A DNA stretch of 64,000 nt, from assembly GCA_037126765.1 (NCBI GenBank), contig JBBCBC010000022.1, forward strand, positions 22,349,758 to 22,413,757. Reading direction: 5' to 3'. Positions 1 through 10,825 of the stretch are shown piece by piece. Positions within the stretch are counted from its first letter, which is position 1. Every line of letters begins with the position of its first letter. The notes below the pieces were generated by a model, which searched no databases, had not been told where the DNA came from, and saw only the letters and a list, made by a program, of their open reading frames with translations. Both the position numbers and the translations under genes were made by a program. Source of the DNA: Stenogyne calaminthoides. Taxonomy: Eukaryota; Streptophyta; Magnoliopsida; Lamiales; Lamiaceae.

Positions 1-600
1 TGCATGACCAAGTCTACAATGCCACAAGTAAGTCGGGTTTTCATGATTACTATGTTTGAGTCGTTTGTTTTGTATATTAAGAATATCATGTCCACAATGC
101 AACAAATATAAACCATTCGATAAAGGAGCATTTCCATAAACATCACCATTAATCGAAAAATAACAATTATTATTTACAAAATGGAAGGAAAACCCTTCAA
201 TGTCTAAAATAGGAATAGAAATAATATTGCGAGTAATAGAAGGAACAAAATAACAATTATTTAGTTCAAGTCTAAAACAAGAGGGTAAGTCTAAAATATA
301 AACGCCAACACGTTCAGCAGCAATTCTTGCTCCATTCCCAACATGTAGGGCGACTTCACCCCACTTAACTGCTACGCTATGCACAAAACCCCCACATTAG
401 TACAAATGTGTGAGCCACACCAGATCCAATACCCAACAAGTTAGTATCATTTGTGGACATGTTTATCTTAATAACAAACATACATTCGAAAGGGCCGAGA
501 CACATTGTGCCTTCTTTTTCACCGCTAGAACCTTCATATCCTTCTTCCAATGCCCTTCGCTGCGGTGGAGCATACATCCTTAATCCACCCTCTCCTTCTT
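1..600 (-). pseudogene. Copia protease and pre-integrase fragment
   Basis: Translation of the minus strand gives a Copia aspartic-protease region: a basic linker after gag, a glycine-serine-glycine segment near 425-460, then a VGNGAR-type motif followed by an ELNNCYFVPSITRNIISIP stretch (about 210-330) and a segment resembling the start of the gag-pre-integrase domain (1-200). The expected Asp-Thr-Gly active site reads Gly-Ile-Gly here, so the catalytic aspartate is lost. Several frame changes are needed to follow the domain. It belongs to element A1 and is not expected to be functional. Confidence 0.7.
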
Positions 601-739
601 TTTAAATTCCACCTTTGGGCTTAAGGAAGTTCACTTAGAGCCTTTTTTTTGCCTTTTCTTTTTTCTTACCTTTCTGAGCGTAAGAAGTAGATGTACTCAC
701 CATGAGCACGGGCTTTTCCTTAGCGAAAGGAAGACTCAA

Positions 740-1290
740 AAGTCTTTAAAGATGTTATACTGACTTCGGGCATAGTCAATTTCGTCTTATTCATATTAAA
801 GTTTACAACTAAACTTCGAATATGAATCGAAGAATCAAGAATGACATACACAAAGAACGTTGGTTTTGAGCTCAATGCCCAACCGACCAAGTTTCTCGAT
901 TAGCCCTATCATTTTCACATGAGGAGAAACCTTCCCTCCTTCAGACATCCGACATCTAAACAGATCTCTCATCACATCATAAATCTTTAATGAGATTCGA
1001 ATCAAAGAGATCTTTCGGATGCTTGATCATCTCGAAGGAAGCATCCTATCATCTTTGTCTTTTTGCAACTCCTGAGTCATCCCGGGAGCATAACACACTG
1101 AGCTTGGGAAGCATCATCTTGATGCTTCTTTTGAGCTTCGGCGTCAAATGCCTCGGCTCCTTCAGTACCAGCCCCGGTGTAGCAGGGATTCGCGTGTCCA
1201 ACACGTACTCAATTTTTTCTTGCCTAAGCACCAAATGTACGTTTGGTGCGGTCGAAAAATTGGGCCCCAAATTAATTTGTTTGTTTCAAA
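740..1290 (-). pseudogene. Copia gag (UBN2-type) remnant
   Basis: From about 1270 leftward the minus strand encodes a gag N-terminus with a VHLVLRQEKIEYVLDT segment, typical of the capsid region of plant Copia elements. At 1040-850 a second frame gives YDVMRDLFRCRMSEGG followed by MIGLIEKLGRLGIELKT, the conserved helical part of gag. At least two frameshifts separate these blocks. The gag makes the virus-like particle of the retrotransposon; this copy is broken. Confidence 0.65.
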
Positions 1291-1898
1291 ACGCTTCTTA
1301 GTGATAAGTTATTCATTTCAACAATCCTGCAGAAATAAAATAAAAATTTTAATTAAAACACATAATTCCTATAATCAATATTCAGCAATCAAAATAAATA
1401 TGACCTTTCAAATTTATTTTGTCTCCATTATTTTCACATATTCAATGACATCATCGGAAGAATACGAATTTATATCTAATATAAATCATAATGGACTATG
1501 ATCCACATTACTACTATTATAATCCAAATGGCGTCAATATCATAATAAAGATAACCTGGTGGGTCTCTAAACCAATTGCAAACCGTGAACTCCTAGTTTG
1601 TCGAACCTAGTTCGACCGATGTCTCTTACCCTTTGTCCATGGCGAGTTAAACAAAGTTAAGTTGGTTTACAACCATCGTTTGGCGACATTACATGTCCCT
1701 ATAAAAGTCTCGTTAGATGTAGATCCGAGCAAAAGACGAGGGCCTTAAATACTCATTGGAACGAAATCTCTGGTTTACTTTTAATTTTGATGGAAGATAT
1801 CTTATCAAATTAATGAGAAAACTATATTTTAGTGATGAACGTTTTAAAGGCGGGGTATCGAGATCCAACATGCTAATCTACATCACATTTGAGTAATT

Positions 1899-2011
1899 AT
1901 TGGGCGCTGCCTACCCAAACATGATTTACACGGACTAACATTTATATGGGCGCCGTCTACCCAAACAATTAATACGGTTCGACAATTATTGGGTGCCGCC
2001 TACCCAAACAT
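1899..2011. repeat. Three short direct repeats in the A1 leader
   Basis: A roughly 23-bp motif with core tgggcgccgcctacccaaac occurs three times (about 1899-1921, 1946-1969 and 1988-2011) with a few substitutions, spaced by about 20-25 bases. Each copy has a weak internal dyad (tggg...ccca). The surroundings (1300-2540) are otherwise AT-rich, non-coding leader of element A1, and I see no gene there. Function unknown. Confidence 0.6.
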
Positions 2012-2539
2012 TTATAATACGGACTATAAAGTGCGTTAACAAATTAATTAAATAAATAAGTTAACAAGTGGGATTTTAATAATTATCAAAATTATTAAAT
2101 AAAACTCAAAATCCAATTTTAATTTTATTTAACCAGTTTCAACCAATTACTAAAAGAATTAATCCAATTAATTATTTGGTTCAACCAATATCCAATTTTA
2201 AAATTAACTTATAAAATCGGATTTTAATTATATTTGTAAGGGTTCATGTGCAAACTTCTAAAATTGCACGGAAGGACCTGTCCAAAATCCAATTTCGGCA
2301 CAATCCTTCCCCTCATCATCGCTCGATTTCCAAAATCATTTCCAATTGGGTCAACCAACATCAATCAAACGTCCAACGATTCATCACAATTAGTCTGAAT
2401 TATTCCAAATAATTCGCAAAATTGTTCAATCATTAGAGTTTAATCAATCACAGCTTTATCAGTTCTAAACCAAACCCAATCGACATTAATAGGCAATTTT
2501 ATCAGCAAACAGCAACAACCCAGAACGATCGAGATACAC

Positions 2540-3060
2540 TATAGCAAAATCGAAGGCAATGTCGACTGGTTCAGTACACGTGCGTGAGTCTCCGCCGCCG
2601 CTAGACGCGTGCGGGCGACTAGCCACCGTGAGTGAAACAGAGGGATGCGCGTGGAGCTATGGCCCTTTCGAACCGGGTCGGAGCAGAAGCAGACAAGTGG
2701 GGCCTTTGATCGATTCGGTGGTGCACCGCCTTGAATCGCATCAAAACAGAGGTGGGTTACCATGAATCGAATGATTTCAAGCATCACCGCCCTGAGACGA
2801 GTCGAGATGATGGTGCTCCACCGTGAATCGAGTCGAATCGGGGCGCATCGTCACGAATCGTGAGTGACCGCCGCAGAATCGAGATGAGACAGGGAGCACC
2901 GCCATGAGTCACGATGAGAAAGAGTGCGCGACCACGGATTTTGTCTACCGTCGGAGCGACGTGGGCTCGTGCGAGCGACACGAGTTGCGGCACACGAAAC
3001 CAGGGAGCGCACATCTGAGCAGCGTCGGGTCTTCCCAGAAAACCCTAGGCGAAAAATTGA
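2540..3060 (-). other. GC-rich block in the retroelement leader
   Basis: About 500 bp of distinctly GC- and CpG-rich sequence just downstream of the primer binding site of A1. Open frames here exist on both strands (2539-3155) but match no domain I recognise and are probably a by-product of base composition. Element A2 has a GC-rich block at the equivalent place (63550-64000), and the unrelated B2 has one at 11160-11560. Confidence 0.5.
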
Positions 3061-3215
3061 GGAAGACGAACCACCAAAATAAAAGGGTAGGGGTGTGTTT
3101 ATCTAATAACATGCCCCAAATTAACATCAATGTCATAGTGGTGCGGTCAAACTAAATCGGACCGTGCCACTCAAATTTTAAATCAAACAATTATGCAATC
3201 ATTCAAAAGTCTGAT

Positions 3216-3227
3216 GCTCTGATACCA
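3216..3227 (-). promoter_or_regulatory. A1 primer binding site (tRNA-iMet type)
   Basis: On the minus strand, one base after the LTR end, the sequence reads tggtatcagagc. This is complementary to the 3' end of plant initiator tRNA-Met, the usual minus-strand primer of Copia elements. It fixes the orientation and the LTR border at 3229. Confidence 0.85.
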
Positions 3228-3228
3228 C

Positions 3229-4627
3229 TGTTGGAATATAGAGGCACGTAAAACACGTAATCACATGTGCAGCGGAAATTAACGTTCACCAACAACGAAC
3301 AATTAATTGCATACAGATTACAATAATCATAACGAGAAATCTTACAGTAACTCGAGTGCAGATTTCTCTACTATGATATCCACGTAATCCCCAATCACGG
3401 ATTTGCCAGCGTTGAATCCCGAGACAGATTTGCTAGGAAAATCCAAACTATAGATCTTATGGAGAAAATATGAAGTGATACTGTTTATGAATCCCAATAG
3501 CTTATATATAGGGAGGCTTAGCTTATTTCCCAAGCTAGCCCAATTAGGGAAATAAAATCCCTAATCTTGAATTAAATTAATTCCTTTTAATTTAATTTTC
3601 TAAATATAAATCTCCACGGATTTTAATGCCTTATATGAAAATCTCTACGATTTATTTCCATATACATTAAATCCTACAAATATATTCCAAATATAATTAT
3701 TGAGAATTCTTATTTAATTAAATCTAATTTAATTAAATATTAATAATAATTAATTCCAAATTAATCTATTATTAATTACTTCTCCATAAATTAAATATTA
3801 AATCCAATTTAACATTTAATCAACCAACTCTAATCCGTAAAAGGGAACAACTTGTTGTGTGACCCATAGGCCCTCATATACCGAGTGATTAGTCAAACTA
3901 ACGGTCTTAATTGAACCCTAGTCAATAAATCAAACATTCTCAATATATGAGGTACATTGCGAGAAACATGCAACTAACTGTAACTGATACGTGGGCAATT
4001 GCGATTTCCTCATTTCATTCACGAATACTCGATTAGTCTTGAACATGATGAAGTGTCTATTCAAATAACTTAATCAATTTATCTCAAATCACTAATTGAT
4101 CATTAGTGTCACACTTAGTCACAAAGTCTAAGTTGACGTGCATTGGCCAATGAATTAGATCCAATTACGATGAGAAGATGAGTATTCTCTTTAAATCCAC
4201 TTTGAGGAATGAATCATTTTTTTGGCTCAACTACCACGCACATGCAATTCGTGATGAACCCAATCCAAGCCATATCTACCCGTAGACGGGTGCAAGCGTC
4301 GGTCATGGTCAAAGTTCATCACTCCACACATGTCGTGCGTATTGACCTCAAGTCAAAGGAGTATCGCATCGCTCCCACTAACCGAGATACCCGTAGATAC
4401 ATATAGTGGAACTACATCAAACGGTTTCTCGAATGGGTATACCAATACCCTCTAAGGTATTTGTGCATCCATCATGAGATACCTAGTATCTCGCTGTAAG
4501 TGAAACATAATATTCTAATTAGTGCAACGCCATACATTTAATATTAAACAAATAATAATATTAAACCAATACTGAATCTTATCTGAGTATTATGTCCTTA
4601 CAAAGGATTGTCTCTAGGACACTAACA
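3229..4627 (-). repeat. 5' LTR of element A1 (1399 bp)
   Basis: On the minus strand the LTR starts tgttagtgtcc (4627) and ends attccaaca (3229), so it has TG...CA ends. It shares long matches with the A2 LTR (62219-63406), including the boundary sequences and the AT-rich middle, but its U3 part is about 200 bp longer (around 4195-4500). A TATA-like tatatata lies at 3503-3510 on the minus strand, placing the transcript start near 3470. Confidence 0.85.
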
Positions 4628-4639
4628 CTAACAACCCAT

Positions 4640-5750
4640 TGGATGCAAGTGGGTATAGAAGAGGAACAGAGGATCGGACGGAAAGGTAGAAACCTTCAAA
4701 GCTAGACTTGTAGTAAAAGGTTACACTCAGAAAGAAGGGATCGACTATGAGGAAACCTTTTCGCCTGTAGCCATGCTAAAGTCCATCTGTATTCTCTTGT
4801 CGATAGTTGCGCATCTCAATTTTGAGATTTGGTAAATGGATGTCAAGACAACTTTCCTCAATGGAAGTCTTGAAGAAGAAATCTATATGCAACAACCCGA
4901 AGACTTCATTGAAAAAGACCAAGAACATCTTGTTTGCAAGCTCAAAAAGTCTATCTACGGACTGAAGCAAGCATCACGTGCTTGGAACCAATGTTTTGAT
5001 CAAGTGATAAAGTCTTACGGGTTCGATCAAACCGAGTTCGAAAGTTGTGTGTATAAAAAGCATGTCGGAACTGCATTGGTATTCTTAGTACTATACGTAG
5101 ACGATATTCTGCTCATTGGAGACGATGTAAAGATTTTTTCAGACGTAAGGGCATGGCTGTCAAAACAGTTTGATATGAAGGACTTAGGGGAAGCCGGTCA
5201 CATCCTGAAGTATCTGAAAAGAACTCGCGATAGAATGTTGGTTTATCAGTCAGACAGTCTGATTCCCATTGGATACACGAACTCGGATTTCCAATCAGAC
5301 TTAGATTCCAGAAAATCTACATTGGGTAGTGTGTTTTGCATGGGGGGAGGAGCCATGACATGGAGAAGTGTTAAGCAGAAATGCATCGCAGACTCTACCA
5401 TGGAAGCCGAATACGTAGCAGCTTGCGAGACAGCGAAGGAAGCAGTTTGGCTCAAAAACTTCCTAGTGGACTTGGACGTAGTTCCGAATTTGCCCAGCAC
5501 CATCACGGTCTACTGTGATAATGCCGGAGCAGTTGCAAATTCAAGGGAACCGAGAGCTCACAAGGCCAACAAACACATTGAAAGGAAATACCATCTTATA
5601 CGAGAAATAGTTAAGAGAGGAGATATAGAGGTGGCAAAAATCGCGTCAGAAGACAACCTAGCAGATCCATTCACAAAGGGTCTGCCTCAGAATACATTCG
5701 AGAGACATGTGGAAGGAATGGGTGTCAAGACCGTTGCCAATCTGCTTTGA
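4640..5750 (+). pseudogene. Copia RT-RNase H with internal deletion (B1)
   Basis: The uninterrupted frame 4836-5750 (304 aa) begins with the RT block MDVKTTFLNGSLEEEIYMQQ, has an intact YVDD box (LYVDDILLIGDD, about residues 86-97), then DMKDLGEAGHILKYLKRTRD and the RNase H part with IADSTMEAEYVAA and DNAGAVANS motifs, ending in GLPQNTFERHVEGMGVKTV. Compared with sister element B2, roughly 110 residues between the RT GHIL segment and the LKYLKRTRD segment are missing. The deletion is in frame, which leaves a long open frame but removes the RT thumb and connection. Upstream, 4640-4835 holds further RT sequence with a stop at its start. Not expected to be active. Confidence 0.85.
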
Positions 5751-5838
5751 GTATAAGTGGGAGATATTATTAGGTTCGTGTAGGTGTAATGTAGATTCTA
5801 CACGAGACATGCTGTAGTATACTTAAAAGCAGACTTTG

Positions 5839-5854
5839 AGTATAAGTGGAAGAT
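5839..5854 (+). promoter_or_regulatory. B1 polypurine tract
   Basis: The purine-rich gagtataagtggaagat directly precedes the LTR and would prime plus-strand synthesis. A near-identical motif sits about 90 bp upstream (5749-5765), after the RNase H stop; B2 has the same paired arrangement (16062-16078 and 16160-16175). Confidence 0.7.
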
Positions 5855-7566
5855 TGTTGGGGTTATACTGGAAAGTATGCTTTTACTTTGTATAACCACA
5901 CCGAATTTTTGTCTTATTTACTTAAATAAATTATTTATCACTAATGCTTTAAATATCATCGAATGTTACATATATTTACTGCATAATTGTTCAATAAATA
6001 GTACATGTTACATTGTAGTTAATTTAGAGATGCCAGATCACAGAAGATTAAATTAACAGTCCCCTGTAACTAAAAGTACACATTCACGACCTAGATGGAA
6101 ATGAACAAACCATCGCGAAAGGTTGAAGTGTAAGGCTCAGATTAGCTTGTCTTGACCAAGAGATTGCACTAGTGCATCATGATGCACTTAACAGGACCTA
6201 CAGGAGGATAAATTCTTCAGCACTGAATATAGAAGAATTAGACCTCAGTGGTTCATTATTTCTTAATCTCCGTCCCTTAAATAGGATCGTGTGCAATCAA
6301 TAGACATTGCTTTGACTTATGATGGGAAGAGGATCATTGAGATTCAATACCTTGTATCTTGGGCAATGATATTGGTTACACGACGATTGCTAAGATTTAA
6401 TACGGTGAAACGTGTGCAAGTACGTCTTGTTTGATTTGTCCCCTTGGGAGGCTCATAAGTTTTATCATACCAAATCTTGCAAGTGGAATTAATTTCCGGT
6501 ATGGATAATAATGTTGAACCGTTCATTAACCAAGGAAAAAGATGTTAATTAATATGAAGCTATTTCAGTGGCCTAAATTAATTAATGGACTGGATACTCT
6601 TAAACACGGTAAATAATAACCGGGAGCCATATTAACAGTAATATGGGTTAAGATGGATAGTGCAATATTAATTATGTAGTGGGATTAATTAATATTTATG
6701 GGCTTGAATAATATTGTGGCTCAATATTGAAAATTCAAAGTCCATTGGAAGGTCCAATCTTAATTCTCCTAAAGGCCCCCCAAGTAGCCCAAACATAAAG
6801 TCCAATGACTGGAAAAGGTGTTTAAGATAAAATAAATTATTGTTGCCTAATTTTTTAATTTTTTGAAAATTATGAATAAAAGAGGGAGAAAGATTTTATT
6901 TGAATTTTGTTATGGAATGAGGATAAGTATTTTGGAATACAAGATTATTTCATTAAATTCAAGAAATCTCCCACTTGGCTATTCATAATGGAATTTTCGA
7001 AAATTTCATAACATAAGGAGGGGAAGATTTTATTTGGGAGATATATTGGGAAATAGAATATATTGGATATATTCAAGATTGTTTCTTGGAGAAGAAGCAA
7101 GGAAATTTCTCAATCTCCCCTAAAACCCTAGAAATTTCGCCCCCCCTTAGTATTATAAATAGGGGATGAATTTTTCATTCCCAATGCAATTCCATGTGTT
7201 GGAAAAATTAGAAATCCACAAAGGTGGTGCAACATAATTTTATTTTTCCCTTTTGTTAATTGTTCGCGAGTGTCCTACCACCGAATTTTCGAGCAAGGAC
7301 TTGGGAATACTTGGGAAGGATTTTTGGTGTGTTCATGTGAACGGGATCCATGTTCTCAACGGTTGTCACTCCAAGAGGTTAGTTCACGTAAACTCTTAAC
7401 TATTCCGCATGCGTAGGATTTATGTGACGAACTTGTATGCATGATTTGTTGTTGAATTATTATTTGAATTAATATAGGATTAATTCATGCTAGTAATAAT
7501 TGTTAGAATTAAATTTATATTTAAATATTCATCCCGAATAGATCCGGGTAATTAATTCCCCAAACA
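5855..7566 (+). repeat. 3' LTR of B1 (1712 bp)
   Basis: Starts tgttggggttatactgg and ends ttccccaaaca, matching the ends of the B2 LTR and of the solo LTR at 47967. A TATA box (tataaatagg) is at 7154-7163. The stretch 6638-6948 is identical to 9646-9956 in the neighbouring B2 5' LTR. Confidence 0.9.
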
Positions 7567-8859
7567 GAAGGAAAAGTCATCCTCTGATAACGTTGTCACT
7601 GCTACTTTGGCGCTTTCCGCCCCTTCGGCTCCTCACCAAGGATCGAGCCGATAGCAATCTCGTCCGGCCGTGACTCAGCCGACCAGGACCCATTCTGGAA
7701 GTCAAAAAAGAGGACGCCCCGACGACACCTCAGTTCAGGGAGATCGGGCGCCCCTTCGAGCTGTTCGCCAGTGGGCCGAGTCGGAGACCACCCATGATGG
7801 AGTTCAGCCTATTCCCGCTCGCCCTTCGGATGGAGTCAGGGGATCCGGCTCTTTTGATCCTCCTCCCATCATTCGCACAGTGGTCTCGCCTTCTCGTCCC
7901 CGGTCAAAGGGAGATGACACCTACTTGGGCTGGAGCGATGCCCCGACACTCAGGTAACCTTTCTTTCATCGACTCATTTCATATTTAAAAAGGAGTCGTG
8001 TTTAATTCAAGGAATGTGTTTCTCTTGACGTTTCAGATATGATAGTGACTCCACACATCGATCCAAGCCGTACCTCAGCTTCCTTCGACCGAGAAAGGCC
8101 AAGCCTGATGATCGTGTTCCTTCGTTTGTTAGGAAGGTGGGGGAGATGACGCTCCGATGCTGGACCCAGTCATATGAGCGAGATGCTTAGGAGCAGGACC
8201 TTGAGGAGAATGCTGCCACGGCCTCCGTTCTTACGGCACGGGCTCATGTTTTTCAAGAGAGGGCAAGAGAGCAGACGTCCAAGCTAGAACATGACCTCGC
8301 GCAATCCTCTTTCATCCGGCAACGACAGAAAGAGAAAATTGAAGCCTTGGAGAGAGCGCAGAGCCAGTGGGCGAAGGAAAAAGGAAAGATGACTTCTCAA
8401 CTCGAGTCGACTCAAACTAATCTTGCTCAAGCTCAGGGTGCCCTTGCCCAAAAGGAAAAAGAACTCGACCGAGAAAAACGCTGATATGCAGACATGGTTC
8501 ACGTGGCCAATCGGGCAGAGAGTGGTCTAGAGAAGATGGGGACAGATCTCGAGACTTCCTTGGTTGCGAATACGAAGTTGAAGGAGGAAAACAAGAAGTT
8601 GGCTGGGAAGATCACGCGCCTTGAGACCCAGATGGCCGACTTGTATGATGATGAAGGAGCTAGCAAATTGACAAACTTCACTTATGTCCTAGCCTTCGCC
8701 GATTCTATCCGCGCCGCCCATGCACCTGATCGCGATCTTTTGCGTATTCAAGCGGCCCTCCGCCATCAGCTCATGGACTTTTTGAGGTCGAATCCTCCTG
8801 GCCCGGATTATGCTTTGCCCATCGCGGACCTCGTTCATGATTTTGGTTACGACTTCTCC
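7567..8859 (+). pseudogene. Coiled-coil ORF fragment, probably of a Gypsy-type element
   Basis: Sandwiched between the LTRs of B1 and B2. Conceptual translation in shifting frames gives a serine/proline-rich N-terminal part (7670-7957), then a long Glu/Lys/Gln-rich heptad region (about 8220-8640, for example SQLESTQTNLAQAQGALAQK and LKEENKKLAGKITRLETQ), and a C-terminal helical part ending FGYDFSCWD where the B2 LTR begins. This organisation resembles plant retrotransposon-associated ORFs annotated as gag-like or putative plant transposon proteins. At least two stops interrupt it (near 8188 and 8482). The family assignment is an inference. Confidence 0.55.
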
Positions 8860-10811
8860 TGTTGGGATTATACTGGAAAGTATGCTTTTACTTTGTATAA
8901 TCGAAACTGAATTTCCAGACTTATTTAATGAAATAAATTATTTATCACTGATGCTTTAAATATTATTGAATGTTACATATATTTACTGCATAACTGTTCA
9001 ATAAGTCGTACGTGTTACATTGTAGTTAATTTAGTGATACCAGATCACAGAAGATTAAATTAACAGTCCCTTGTAACTAAAAGTACGTTATTCACGACCT
9101 AGATGGAAATGAACAACCCATCGTGAAAGGTTGAAGTGTAAGGCTCAGATTGGCTTGTCTTGACCAAGAGATTACACTAGTGCATGACTGATGCACTGAA
9201 TAGGACCTACAGGAGGATAAATTCTTCAGAACTGAACAAGGAAGAATTAGACCTCAGTGGTTCGTTATTTCTTAACCTTCGTCCCTTAAATAGGATCACG
9301 TGGGATTGGTAACTATTGCTTTGACTTATCATGGGTAGCGAATCAATGAGATTCAATACTTTTTATCTTGGGCAATATTATTAGTCACATGTGATTGCTA
9401 AGATTTAATACGAAGAATCGTGTGCAAGTACGCTTGTTTGATTTGCCCCCTTGGGAGGTTCATAAGCTTTATCATACCAAATCTTGCAAGTGGAATTAGT
9501 TTCCGGTATGGATAATAATGTTGAACCGTTCCTTGACCAAGGATAAAAGATATTAATTAATGGAAAGCTATTTCAGTGGCTTGAATTAATTAATGGGCTA
9601 GATAATCTTAAACACGGGAAATAATGACCGGGAGCCATATTGACTGTAATATGGGTTAAGATGGATAGTGCAATATTAATTATGTAGTGGGATTAATTAA
9701 TATTTATGGGCTTGAATAATATTGTGGCTCAATATTGAAAATTCAAAGTCCATTGGAAGGTCCAATCTTAATTCTCCTAAAGGCCCCCCAAGTAGCCCAA
9801 ACATAAAGTCCAATGACTGGAAAAGGTGTTTAAGATAAAATAAATTATTGTTGCCTAATTTTTTAATTTTTTGAAAATTATGAATAAAAGAGGGAGAAAG
9901 ATTTTATTTGAATTTTGTTATGGAATGAGGATAAGTATTTTGGAATACAAGATTATCTCATTAAATTCAAGAAATCTCCCACTTGGTTATCTATAATGAT
10001 AATTTCGAAAATCTTGAAAATATAGTGGGCAAGAAAGATTTTCTTGATTTTCTTGAAAAGATATTATGGAAGATATGTATTTCTTGAAATACAAGAATAT
10101 GTCATAAATTCAAGAAGATCCAAATCTTGGAATCTTGGACCCCAATATTTTTGAATTCCATAGCAAATAGATAAGGTGGGATTTTGTGGAATATTATGAT
10201 TATGGGAAAAAGAATATAGGAGATATATTCAAGATTTCTTGGAAATCAAGAAAAGATTTTTCCACATCATATTTTGCCAAAATTTTCGTCCACTTTAGAA
10301 TCTATAAATAGGGGATGAATGGTTCATTCCCAGTAACACACGAAAATTGGTTTTTCGGAAAAATATCAGCGTCGATAAAATATCAAATATTTTGTAACGT
10401 CGACAGATTGTATTTTTTTGAAAAACGACAATTGTGAGTAGTGTACAATTCCATGTGCTAGAAAAATTAACAAATCCACATAAGTGGTGCAACAAAGTTT
10501 ATTTTTTCCATTTTGTTAATTGTTCGACAAGTGTCCTTCCACCGGATAGTTGAGCAAGGGCTAAGGGAATACTTGGGAAGTCCTTTTGGTTAGTCCGTCC
10601 AACCAAATTCACTGCCATCCCGAGAGGTACGTTCACGTAAACCCGTAGATTCCGCATGCGTAGGTTTTACGTGGCTTATTATATGCATGATATGTTGTTG
10701 AATTATTATTTGAATTAATATAGGATTAATTCATGCTAGTAATAATTATAAGAATTAAATTTGTATTCAAATATTCACCCCGAATAGATCTCTGCAAATT
10801 ATTCCCCAACA
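8860..10811 (+). repeat. 5' LTR of B2 (1952 bp)
   Basis: Starts tgttgggattatactgg and ends attccccaaca, two bases before the primer binding site. TATA box tataaata at 10303-10310. Outside 9646-9956 it resembles its own 3' LTR most (for example the shared aagtcgtacgtg); inside that tract it is identical to the B1 LTR instead. Confidence 0.92.
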
Positions 10812-10813
10812 AC

Positions 10814-10825
10814 TGGTATCAGAGC
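10814..10825 (+). promoter_or_regulatory. B2 primer binding site (tRNA-iMet type)
   Basis: tggtatcagagc two bases after the LTR end; complementary to the 3' end of plant initiator tRNA-Met. Confidence 0.88.

Larger units (their letters stand above)
1..4627 (-). mobile_element. Copia LTR retrotransposon A1, 5' part
   Basis: Minus-strand Ty1/Copia element that leaves the window at its left edge. Reading leftward it has a 5' LTR (3229-4627), a tRNA-iMet type primer binding site, a long non-coding leader with a GC-rich block, and degraded gag and protease sequence. Integrase, RT and the 3' LTR must lie outside. Directly right of its LTR, at 4628, a plus-strand Copia RT begins in mid-domain, so A1 most likely inserted into element B1. 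The first five bases of the flank (ctaac) are the expected target duplication. A second member of the family, A2, starts at 62219 on the other strand. Confidence 0.85.
4628..7566 (+). mobile_element. Copia element B1, 3' part
   Basis: Remaining 3' section of a plus-strand Copia element: RT and RNase H coding sequence, polypurine tract and 3' LTR. It starts abruptly at the A1 LTR, inside the RT. The B family is also represented by B2 (8860-17478) and a solo LTR (47967-49855). Confidence 0.85.

Noticed and set aside
990..1501. Two plus-strand frames of 103 and 117 codons
   Set aside because: They lie antisense to the A1 gag remnant and leader and show no domain of their own.
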